Shown here piece after piece: positions 8,415 through 15,786 of a stretch of DNA of 64,000 nucleotides (within the stretch, counting starts at the first letter, position 1; each line of letters opens with the position of its first letter). Source of the DNA: Paenibacillus sp. V4I7. GTDB taxonomy: Bacteria > Bacillota > Bacilli > Paenibacillales > NBRC-103111. The notes below the pieces were generated by a model, which searched no databases, had not been told where the DNA came from, and was given only the letters and a program-made list of their open reading frames with translations. The DNA is taken from assembly GCF_030817275.1 (NCBI RefSeq), contig NZ_JAUSZD010000002.1, positions 4,836,001 through 4,900,000 on the forward strand, in the 5' to 3' direction. Made by a program: the position numbers and the translations under genes.

Positions 8415-8777
8415 TTATTCGCCAATGGTCTGGCGGTCTGGTGCTGAGTACGTGATAATCATACGGCACGGCTCCCAACTTGTCGTGGTTGCATTATGGG
8501 GCACATTGCGTGGAATTCGCAACATCATGCCCGGTTCCAGATGAAAGGTTTCGTCTCCCAGAGTATGGTCGCATTCTCCGGATAGTATAAAGATGATTTC
8601 TTCGCAGTTCGGATGCACATGTCTGGGATTCGATTGACCCGCGTTAATATAAACCATACCAAAGGTCATTTCGCTGTCCGGATCTATTTCTTGGCCGCAA
8701 AGCCATTGAATCTTTCCCCAATCCATATCCAATACACGTGCCTTGTCTTGCTTTCTCAAATCCGTAATGGTAGCCAT
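8415..8777 (-). CDS. Small cupin-domain protein
   Basis: A 120-residue single-domain cupin. Motif 1 contains the metal-ligand His residues and Glu (NPRHVHPNCEEIIFILSGE); motif 2 is PGMMLRIPRNVPHNAT. Such small cupins act as sugar or keto-acid isomerases, dioxygenase-like enzymes or ligand sensors, so the chemistry is left open. It follows the binding-protein gene by 23 bases and is translationally close to the TauE/SafE relic, so it belongs to the island operon. Start ATG with GGAG upstream. Confidence 0.85.
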   Translation of the reverse strand: MATITDLRKQDKARVLDMDWGKIQWLCGQEIDPDSEMTFGMVYINAGQSNPRHVHPNCEEIIFILSGECDHTLGDETFHLEPGMMLRIPRNVPHNATTTSWEPCRMIITYSAPDRQTIGE

Positions 8778-8800
8778 ACACTCGTTCTCCTTTTTTATGT

Positions 8801-10309
8801 TTACTTAGATGCCAAACGTTCTTTATACGACGCATTCATTTCTTGAATAATCTTCTGATAGTTGGCGTCTTGCTTAAGTTCGGCAACTAATTTATCCCAT
8901 GCGTCGATATTGGATTTGCCCATAATGACCTGTGTTTTCATGTCATTGATTTTCTTGGTGAAGTCAGAACCAACCTTCAGGTTCGTTTCTGAAACCAATC
9001 CGACGGCAGAATTAGGCAGGCTGATTTTGGATTTGGCATCGATGATTTTCTTATTTCGTTCGAATACATCCTTCGGCATACCAGGCGCAAACGCATACAT
9101 ATAGGGATCGTACTTCATGAAAAGCTTGCCGAACGCACCAGGGCCCAAACTGTCTTTAACGCCTTGATCATTAGTAACATAAAATCCGTCTTCTTTTTTA
9201 TGATGCACGCCTTCAATTCCATAATTGGATAATACGTGACCTTCCGCCGAAGCGCCGAAATCGAGCAGGGACAATATTTTTTTCACCTTCGCTTCGGAAA
9301 CGGATTTCGGGATGGCCGCCACGCCGATCATGCCTGAACCCTGTCCAGTGAATTGCCCTTGTGAAGCTGCTACAGAAACTAAGGGCTCCCACGTAACTTT
9401 GGGATCTCTCTTCCATTGGTCGTAAGTCCAGCGCCATAACGCTTCAATCGTCTCAGTTGTCATCCCGGCGCGCCCGCTAGTCGCCAAATCCCAGTATTGA
9501 TTGTCCTTCATGACTGCAAAATCCGGAGGAATAAGCCCTTCGTCAAACAGCCGCTTCTTGAAAAGAAGAGCTTCCCGCATCGTCGGCTCCAGGGTCACGT
9601 CGACTAATTTGCCGTTAACGACCTTCCATTTCCCATTGGAGCCATTATAGATGTTGTCGATGATATCGTTTCCACGCATCGTATACCCATACGTGTCCTT
9701 TTTTCCGTCCGGTTCTTTTTCTTTGAATGTTTTCATGACTGTATACAATTCATCCATCGTTGTCGGCATTTTTAAGCCTAATTTATCCAGCCAATCCCGG
9801 CGAATCGCTAGCCCCCCGACTTCTAAGGGTCTTACGATAGGAACAACATAGTTTTTACCGTTTATTTTGGTGTTGTCCCAAATTTGCTTAGGTGATTCCA
9901 TTAAATGTTTATATTCTTTAAGAAACGGCGTGAGGTCCCAGAAGGCGCCCTGTTTGACCATCGTCTGAAACTGCGGAATCGAAGTCGTATCCGGCAGCTT
10001 GATGAGATCGGGAAGATCCCCCGAAGCGAGCAAAACATTCAGCTTGTCGTTAAACACACCATCAGAAATCCAGGTGATATTCAGTTTAGTATTCGTCTTT
10101 TTTTCAAATTCCTTCGTCACCGGATTATCTGGTCCTGGCGGCTGTGCAATCGAGAAATTGCTTAAGATATTGAGGGTGACGGGCGCCTCCATCTTGCTTG
10201 CCTCCGGCTTCGTGTCTGTCCCTCCTTGACTGCCGGAACATGCTGCAGTGAATAGCGCTACAATCGAAAGCAAAGCAGCAGATGCCTGTTTCTTTGAGCC
10301 TTTCATCAT
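8801..10309 (-). CDS. Extracellular solute-binding lipoprotein of an ABC sugar importer
   Basis: About 502 residues with a lipoprotein signal: a charged N terminus, a hydrophobic core and the lipobox LFTAAC with Cys at ~24. The mature part is a family-1-type binding protein with DLPDLIKLPD, RRDWLDKLGLKMPTTMDELY and DPYMYAFAPGMP. The segment 'WLDKLGLKMPTT' is typical of proteins paired with LplB/LplC permeases and importing oligosaccharides. The start is chosen at ATG 10309, 8 bases after GGGGG; a TTG at 10315 is in frame but too close. It follows the two permeases. No ATPase gene is present, as is usual, because a shared MsmX-type ATPase is encoded elsewhere. Confidence 0.92.
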   Translation of the reverse strand: MMKGSKKQASAALLSIVALFTAACSGSQGGTDTKPEASKMEAPVTLNILSNFSIAQPPGPDNPVTKEFEKKTNTKLNITWISDGVFNDKLNVLLASGDLPDLIKLPDTTSIPQFQTMVKQGAFWDLTPFLKEYKHLMESPKQIWDNTKINGKNYVVPIVRPLEVGGLAIRRDWLDKLGLKMPTTMDELYTVMKTFKEKEPDGKKDTYGYTMRGNDIIDNIYNGSNGKWKVVNGKLVDVTLEPTMREALLFKKRLFDEGLIPPDFAVMKDNQYWDLATSGRAGMTTETIEALWRWTYDQWKRDPKVTWEPLVSVAASQGQFTGQGSGMIGVAAIPKSVSEAKVKKILSLLDFGASAEGHVLSNYGIEGVHHKKEDGFYVTNDQGVKDSLGPGAFGKLFMKYDPYMYAFAPGMPKDVFERNKKIIDAKSKISLPNSAVGLVSETNLKVGSDFTKKINDMKTQVIMGKSNIDAWDKLVAELKQDANYQKIIQEMNASYKERLASK

Positions 10310-10343
10310 ACCCAAAACCCCCTTAATAAGTATAAAGTTACGA

Positions 10344-11225
10344 TCAGCCTTTAACTGAACCTAACAAAACGCCTTTGGCGAAATGTTTTTGTAGAAATGG
10401 ATAAACGATTAATATCGGAACAGAAGCGATGACAACTGCCGCCATCTTGATCGTCTGTATTGGAATTTGCTGTTCCGAGATCATTTCGACAGCTGCCGCC
10501 CCACCTGTTGACGTTTCCGAATCGATCAGCATGTTCCGTAATACAATTTGCAAAGGTACTTTGGCAAAGTCATTAATATACAGAACGGCGTTAAAAAATG
10601 TGTTCCAATAACCGACCGCGTAAAACAGACCGAATGCAGCCAGTGCAGGTGCGGATAGAGGGAGAACGATGCGGAAGAAGGTGCCCAAATCGTTGCAGCC
10701 GTCAATCAATGCTGCATCTTCCAGTTCTGCCGGTATGCTGTCAAAGAAGCTTTTCATTAAGATAACATTCCAGCCACTAATTAATACGGGTATGATCAGC
10801 GCCCATACGCTGTTGATCAGCCCTAATTCACGCACCACAATATAATTGGGAATAATGCCAGCATTAAATAAGATGGTCAGCAAAACCATCAGCATGATGA
10901 TTCTTCTTCCCCTTAACCTTTTACGCGACATCCCAAACGCCATAGCTGCTGTAAAGATTAAGCTTAATCCAGTCCCGACAGTTGCCAGAAATGTACTAAC
11001 AGCGGTTGCATTTTTAAATGCTGGAGTAGCTAACAAATACTTGTAGGCGGCTAGGGTCCAATTCTGGGGGAAAAGCACAAATCCGTTTTTTTGCAAATAT
11101 TCTTGTGAATCTGTGAAAGAGACTATAAATACGTAGTATAGTGGAAATAAAGTAACAAACCCGATCAAAGCTAATACAACGATGTTCAATAGATCAAAAA
11201 CACGACCACCCACGCTTACTTTCAT
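10344..11225 (-). CDS. Carbohydrate ABC transporter permease, LplC/YtcP type
   Basis: A 293-residue inner-membrane permease with about six membrane segments. The EAA loop reads FFDSIPAELEDAALIDGCND, which contacts the ATPase, and the C terminus FAKGVLLGSVKG is the characteristic end of LplC proteins. Partner permease 11244-12206 lies 18 bases upstream and the binding protein 8801-10309 downstream. The substrate is an unknown oligosaccharide or sugar derivative. Confidence 0.93.
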   Translation of the reverse strand: MKVSVGGRVFDLLNIVVLALIGFVTLFPLYYVFIVSFTDSQEYLQKNGFVLFPQNWTLAAYKYLLATPAFKNATAVSTFLATVGTGLSLIFTAAMAFGMSRKRLRGRRIIMLMVLLTILFNAGIIPNYIVVRELGLINSVWALIIPVLISGWNVILMKSFFDSIPAELEDAALIDGCNDLGTFFRIVLPLSAPALAAFGLFYAVGYWNTFFNAVLYINDFAKVPLQIVLRNMLIDSETSTGGAAAVEMISEQQIPIQTIKMAAVVIASVPILIVYPFLQKHFAKGVLLGSVKG

Positions 11226-11243
11226 CTTCCGACACCCCCAGAC

Positions 11244-12206
11244 TTAATAGACCCCATCCTCACCAATCCGTTTGGCAAGCCTGTTCGCCAATACGACAAG
11301 TATGAGTCCTACCACTGATTTAAATAACCCGACCGCCGTGCTATAACTGAATTGACCTTGTTGTATCCCGTTTCGGTAAACATACGTTTCAAATACGTCC
11401 GCAACTCGTGCCACTGCCCCATTCGACATCAAAAACACTTGTTCGAAACCGACATCCATGATGTGCCCCAGCCTCAGGATCAACAAGATCAGTATGACAC
11501 TTCTTATGGCTGGTAAAGTAACATGCCATGTCTGCCTCCAGCGGTTAGCGCCATCGATTTTGGCTGCCTCATATAATTGCGTGTCAACTCCTGTAATGGC
11601 GGCTAAAATAATGATCGTTCCCCAGCCCGTTTCTTTCCATATATTTTGCAGGACAAGAAGCCCCCAGAACGTATCCGCATTCGTCAAAAAATCATATTTG
11701 CGCAAGCCAATCGCTTCCATCATCAAATTGATGATTCCCGAAGATTGCGACATCAATAAAAACGAGATGCCAGCAATAATGACCCAAGATAAAAAGTGCG
11801 GAAGGTACACGACCGATTGAATGACCCTTTTAAACACTTCATTGTTTAGTTCGTTCAGCAGCAATGATAGAATGATCGGCAGCGGGAAGAAGAACATCAG
11901 ATTCAATAAACTGATCATCATCGTATTGCGAAATAGAAGCATGAAATCCGGGTTTGAAAAGAACCGAACAAAGTGTTCGATTCCAACCCATTCACTTTTC
12001 AATACCCCCATATACGGCGAGTATTCTTGAAATGCAATGATGATTCCCCACATGGGAACATATTTAAAAATGATGAAAAAGAGCACGCCTGGCAAAACCA
12101 GCAAGTATAGGTATTTGTCACGTCTTAAATCAGACAAGAGAGTACGCCGTTTCTTGTTCTTATCCATAGTGACGGACGATTGCAAAATAGCCGATTGTGT
12201 ACGCAT
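11244..12206 (-). CDS. Carbohydrate ABC transporter permease, LplB/YteP type
   Basis: About 320 residues. It begins with a charged cytoplasmic segment and then LYLLVLPGVLFFIIFKYVPM, a standard LplB first membrane segment. The EAA loop region is ALITGVDTQLYEAAKIDGAN-like (AAITGVDTQLYEAAKIDGAN), and FEQVFLMSNGAVARVADVFE occurs near the end. The start at ATG 12206 is preferred over TTG 12227 because GGAAGGT lies 8 bases before it. It forms the heteromeric channel with 10344-11225. Confidence 0.93.
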   Translation of the reverse strand: MRTQSAILQSSVTMDKNKKRRTLLSDLRRDKYLYLLVLPGVLFFIIFKYVPMWGIIIAFQEYSPYMGVLKSEWVGIEHFVRFFSNPDFMLLFRNTMMISLLNLMFFFPLPIILSLLLNELNNEVFKRVIQSVVYLPHFLSWVIIAGISFLLMSQSSGIINLMMEAIGLRKYDFLTNADTFWGLLVLQNIWKETGWGTIIILAAITGVDTQLYEAAKIDGANRWRQTWHVTLPAIRSVILILLILRLGHIMDVGFEQVFLMSNGAVARVADVFETYVYRNGIQQGQFSYSTAVGLFKSVVGLILVVLANRLAKRIGEDGVY

Positions 12207-12267
12207 AATGTTTACCTTCCACTTCAATCAATTTTTTGAAGCGTTAATTAATATGTACAGCACGAGA

Positions 12268-13263
12268 TTATACCATTACACCTTGTTTTAAATGGACGAT
12301 TCGTTGTTCATTAGCCGATACATAAGCAGCATCGAGAACGGTGATCGTTTTCAGATTGTCTTGGGAACTGTTTGGCGCTTCCACGCCGGTTTCCAAGGAA
12401 ACGAGCAATTGGTTTAAGCCTTCGTAGGTCGCTACTTCTCTTGAAATATTATTTTCCCAAGTGACTTCAGGATCTTTCCCGCCTTTACGGTATAAGCTTA
12501 CGGTTCCATGGCCATTGACGATTGTACCGGTTTCCCCGATTACGATTAATTCCGCTTTGTTGTAGGTGGAAGAGAAGCTTTGAACGTAGGTTACTACGGC
12601 GTTGTTCTCATAAACAATTTGAACGGTAGCATCGGTTTCCCCTGCGCAATTAATCGCCGATGAGGAACGGTTTTGGCAAACGACGGATACCGCATCGCTT
12701 CCAAGAATTTGCCGGAATCCGTCAAACCAGTGAATCCCCATTACCGAAAGTGCATGACGTTCACAATCCAACCGCCAACCACTATCCTGCCTATAATGCA
12801 GATTGGAGAAAATAATGGATGTTACCTTGCCGATCAAGCCTTCCGCAACCTTCTCCTTCACTAATTCGAATGGGAAATGACGCCTGAAGTTTTGATTGAC
12901 GGAAACCGGTACACCGTGCTTTTTGGCCTTCTCTGTAATTTCGGTCGCCTCGGCCAGCGTGTCGGAAAATGGCTTTTCAACGAAAACCGGCAAGCCTGCT
13001 TCGATTAGCGGAAATACGATTTGCTTGCGGATGGAAGTAGGTGTACAGACGATAGCCACATCGATACCGCTATTTTGGATAAAGTCTTGCAAATCGGTAA
13101 ACCGCTGCGGCACACCATATTTATCGGCTTTAGCATGGAGCGCCTCGGGATTTGGATCACATAATGCTGTTATCTCGATTCGCTCCGGATGATCTTTGTA
13201 CCCCACGAAATGCAATTCGGTAACACCGCCTGCTCCCACAATACCTACTTTGTACTTTTTCAT
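12268..13263 (-). CDS. Gfo/Idh/MocA-family NAD(P)-dependent oxidoreductase
   Basis: About 331 residues. The N-terminal Rossmann domain has GIVGAGGVTELH; FVEKPFSDTLAEA carries the family EKP signature; the C-terminal alpha/beta domain contains GIHWFDGFRQILG. Members oxidise or reduce sugars, inositols or sugar acids. It is the first gene of the island operon, with promoter 13447-13475. Start ATG 13263 is chosen with AAGGAG about 11 bases upstream; an in-frame upstream GTG has no good site. Oxidation of the imported sugar is the likely first step of the pathway. Confidence 0.9.
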   Translation of the reverse strand: MKKYKVGIVGAGGVTELHFVGYKDHPERIEITALCDPNPEALHAKADKYGVPQRFTDLQDFIQNSGIDVAIVCTPTSIRKQIVFPLIEAGLPVFVEKPFSDTLAEATEITEKAKKHGVPVSVNQNFRRHFPFELVKEKVAEGLIGKVTSIIFSNLHYRQDSGWRLDCERHALSVMGIHWFDGFRQILGSDAVSVVCQNRSSSAINCAGETDATVQIVYENNAVVTYVQSFSSTYNKAELIVIGETGTIVNGHGTVSLYRKGGKDPEVTWENNISREVATYEGLNQLLVSLETGVEAPNSSQDNLKTITVLDAAYVSANEQRIVHLKQGVMV

Positions 13264-13415
13264 TGTCGCTTCCACTCCTTGATAGTTTGGTTTGATTTTA
13301 CATTAAAGCTCTGCCTATTACCGAAATAAATACGAATCCTAACCTTCCACACCTCCCTGAAAAAAAGGATTACAATTCCAGATTAATCAACATTATTTAC
13401 TCAAGTTAAACTTTT

Positions 13416-13433
13416 TTTCATATAATTCAACTA
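13416..13433 (-). promoter_or_regulatory. Putative XRE-cupin operator, copy 2
   Basis: tttcatataattcaacta on the plus strand, 16 of 18 identical to 3817-3834. It overlaps the palindrome tcaactaagttga (13428-13440) and lies 13 bases downstream of the -10 box. Confidence 0.55.
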
Positions 13434-13446
13434 AGTTGACAAACTA

Positions 13447-13475
13447 ATTGTATAACATGATTTATAATTTTGCAA
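13447..13475 (-). promoter_or_regulatory. Sigma-A-type promoter of the island operon, with cre-like overlap
   Basis: On the minus strand, TTGCAA (13475-13470), a 17-base spacer and TACAAT (13452-13447). The sequence agaaagcgattgca (minus strand, 13484-13471) resembles a CcpA cre site at 11 of 14 positions and overlaps the -35 box. Confidence 0.7.
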
Positions 13476-13497
13476 TCGCTTTCTTAATAAAAAATAA

Positions 13498-13522
13498 CCG
13501 AAGTTGACATTCAACTTCGGCT
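13498..13522 (-). terminator. Hairpin terminator downstream of the 13.8-17.4 kb operon
   Basis: A perfect 10-bp stem (ccgaagttga with tcaacttcgg) with a 3-base loop; on the minus strand it is followed by TTATTTTTTATT. It also carries AGTTGA/TCAACT half-sites like those of the operator. Confidence 0.7.
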
Positions 13523-13560
13523 TGTACCACTAGGTGATTATCGTGTTTATCCACCATGAT

Positions 13561-13595
13561 AAAGAGGGTGAAGCCAGCTCGGTTTCACCCTCTTT
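13561..13595. terminator. Second hairpin, 12-bp stem
   Basis: aaagagggtgaa (13561-13572) pairs perfectly with ttcaccctcttt (13584-13595). It lies right after the small ORF 13616-13678 on the minus strand. The T tract is weak. Confidence 0.5.
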
Positions 13596-13615
13596 ACGTT
13601 CATGCGATATTTCTT

Positions 13616-13678
13616 CTAATCGTCATTGTTGTTGTTATTGTTATCGTTATTGTTATCGCCACATACAATTTTGTTCAT
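13616..13678 (-). CDS. Possible 20-residue Asn/Asp-rich peptide
   Basis: A 20-codon frame encoding MNKIVCGDNNND followed by Asn and Asp only, caused by a gtt/att/atc triplet tract at 13619-13660. A CAAAGGGG site lies 10 bases before the ATG and a hairpin lies 20 bases after the stop, so it is arranged like a real small gene. No family is recognised. The tract could equally be a simple repeat with a chance ribosome site. Confidence 0.35.
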   Translation of the reverse strand: MNKIVCGDNNNDNNNNNNDD

Positions 13679-13835
13679 TACATGCTAACCCCTTTGAAGA
13701 TGATTACCGCACTATTTGGAAGCGATTTCTTTTCTGATTTTACAGGAGTGCATTCTCGAAATATACTATGCATATTCGTTTAAATTTCATATAAGAATTG
13801 AGTTTTTGTTTCCGAACATCCATCACTCCCCACGC

Positions 13836-14726
13836 TCAACCTTTTATAGAGCCTATCAATACGCCTTTTTCAAAGTATTTTTGTATAAAAGGATATAGGA
13901 TTAAAATCGGCAGCGTAGATACGATGATAACACCATACTTGATTTGATCGGCATATCTTTGCGCATAGCCTCCTGCATCGCCGCCAACGCCTGCTCCACT
14001 CGCAAACACCTGATTCGATAAAAGAATATCCCTTAAAATGATTTGCAACGGCTGCAGCTCATTTTTTCTTATATAAATTAAAGCCGTGAAGAAATCATTC
14101 CAGTGTGCGACCAAGTAGTAAAGGCCGATAACGGATATAAGTGCTTTGGACAAAGGCATAGCCACCTGTATAAAATACTTGAAATGAGAACAACCGTCCA
14201 TGGCAGCTGCCTCATACAATTCCGATGGCAATGTTTCAAAAAACGTACGTGCAATTATGAGATTGAATACATTAACGGAAAATGGCAAAATGAAAACCCA
14301 CATCGTGTTTGTCAAGTGCAGCCCTTTCATTAATAAGTAAGTTGGAATTAAGCCACCATTAAAAAACAACGTAATTACGAAGATCAACATTAATGCACGT
14401 CTAGCCATAAATTCTTTCCTCGATAGCACATAGGCTGCCGGTAAGGTGAACAGCAAATTTATAAAAGTTCCGAGAAATGTGTATACAAGTGTATTACGAT
14501 AACCGACCCAAATTCTGGTGTCTTTAAAAATTTCCTGGTATCCAAAAAAACTGATGCCTTTCGGCAGAAATAAGACATGACCGGTTGAAACAAGGGTAGA
14601 GTCACTAACAGATGCAATAATGATAAAGTACAACGGATATGCAATGATTAAAAAGATCAAGACACATAGCACAAATAGAATAAGACGGAATATGATTTCA
14701 TTGCCATTCTTGCTTAATAGACTCAA
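13836..14726 (-). CDS. Carbohydrate ABC transporter permease, LplC/YtcP type (second set)
   Basis: About 296 residues with six predicted membrane segments. The EAA loop region is FFETLPSELYEAAAMDGCSH and the C terminus FEKGVLIGSIKG is typical of LplC proteins. The start is placed at TTG 14726: an AAGGGGGG ribosome site lies inside the first codons of the longer ATG 14747 frame, 6 bases before this TTG. Upstream are the LplB partner (14752-15714) and the binding protein. Two hairpins far downstream probably end the transcript. Confidence 0.91.
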   Translation of the reverse strand: MSLLSKNGNEIIFRLILFVLCVLIFLIIAYPLYFIIIASVSDSTLVSTGHVLFLPKGISFFGYQEIFKDTRIWVGYRNTLVYTFLGTFINLLFTLPAAYVLSRKEFMARRALMLIFVITLFFNGGLIPTYLLMKGLHLTNTMWVFILPFSVNVFNLIIARTFFETLPSELYEAAAMDGCSHFKYFIQVAMPLSKALISVIGLYYLVAHWNDFFTALIYIRKNELQPLQIILRDILLSNQVFASGAGVGGDAGGYAQRYADQIKYGVIIVSTLPILILYPFIQKYFEKGVLIGSIKG

Positions 14727-14751
14727 CTCCACTCCCCCCTTCGACATCCAA

Positions 14752-15714
14752 TTACCATAGACTCATATTAGAAAATCTCTTCGAGATGGCGTTCACGGCA
14801 ATCAAGAAAATAAAATTAATGACCGTATTGAACAAACCAATTGCCGACGAGTAACTGAATTGATTAGATACAATACCGATTTTATATACATAAGTGGCAA
14901 TAACCTCGGAAACAGGGAGATTTAACGCATTTTGCATTAAAAAGATTTTTTCAAAGCCGGTGCCGAGCACATTCCCCATGCTGAGAATAAACAAAATAAT
15001 CATCGTTGGAACAATTGCAGGTATATCCACGTAACGTATCGTTTGCCATCTGCTGGCTCCATCAATTTTGGCAGAATCATACAATTGAGGATCGATTGTG
15101 GAAAGCGCTGCTAAATAAATAATGCTGTTCCATCCGCAATGCTGCCAAATATCGGAAAGTACATAGACGGGCATGAATGTACTAGTAGATGCAAGCAAAT
15201 TGATATCGCCCAATCCAACTAACTTCATCAGGTATCCAACAATGCCTGTTTCCGGCGATAATAGGACATTTAGCATCCCAACCAGTACAATGGTCGAAAT
15301 AAAGTGGGGTAAATACACCGTCGTTTGCAAGATTTGCTTTGCTTTTTTTCTTCTGATCTGATTCAGTATCAATGCCAGAATGATTGGAGCGGGAAACCCG
15401 AGAACAATCGACGCCAGACTGATGGTAACCGTATTTTTCATTAAATCCGCAAACAAATAGCTATTCATAAATTGTTTGAAATAATAGAGTCCGCGCCATT
15501 CTCCACCTGTGAGCCCTTTGGCAAAATCATAGTCCCGGAAAGCGAGTTGAATGCCGTACATCGGCCCATAATTAAAAATCAGTATGACGGCGATTGCCGG
15601 AAAAATCATGATCCACAATTGATGATCGCGTTTGAATGTGCTTACAACGGTCGGTTTTCTAGCTAATCGAATACCGGCAGTATCTTTGCCGATTTCACTT
15701 ATTTGAGAGCTCAT
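14752..15714 (-). CDS. Carbohydrate ABC transporter permease, LplB/YteP type (second set)
   Basis: A 320-residue permease: LWIMIFPAIAVILIFNYGPM as the first membrane segment, the EAA loop AALSTIDPQLYDSAKIDGAS, and GFEKIFLMQNALNLPVSEVI. Start ATG with AAGGGAGA 8 bases upstream. The upstream binding-protein gene is separated by a strong hairpin (15735-15774), a common arrangement that gives the binding protein more mRNA than the permeases. Confidence 0.92.
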   Translation of the reverse strand: MSSQISEIGKDTAGIRLARKPTVVSTFKRDHQLWIMIFPAIAVILIFNYGPMYGIQLAFRDYDFAKGLTGGEWRGLYYFKQFMNSYLFADLMKNTVTISLASIVLGFPAPIILALILNQIRRKKAKQILQTTVYLPHFISTIVLVGMLNVLLSPETGIVGYLMKLVGLGDINLLASTSTFMPVYVLSDIWQHCGWNSIIYLAALSTIDPQLYDSAKIDGASRWQTIRYVDIPAIVPTMIILFILSMGNVLGTGFEKIFLMQNALNLPVSEVIATYVYKIGIVSNQFSYSSAIGLFNTVINFIFLIAVNAISKRFSNMSLW

Positions 15715-15734
15715 CCAGGCATTCTCCCTTTTAG

Positions 15735-15774
15735 ATAGATGCTATGCCGTCCGCATAGAAAGCATAGCATCTAT
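15735..15774 (-). promoter_or_regulatory. mRNA hairpin between binding protein and permease genes
   Basis: atagatgctatg (15735-15746) pairs perfectly with catagcatctat (15763-15774). No T tract follows, so processing/stabilisation or partial termination is likelier than a full stop. Confidence 0.6.
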
Positions 15775-15786
15775 CATCATGCTATT

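Noticed and set aside
13619..13660. Microsatellite as a phase-variation switch
   Set aside because: The triplet tract would not shift the frame when it changes by whole units, and no gene is placed to be switched.
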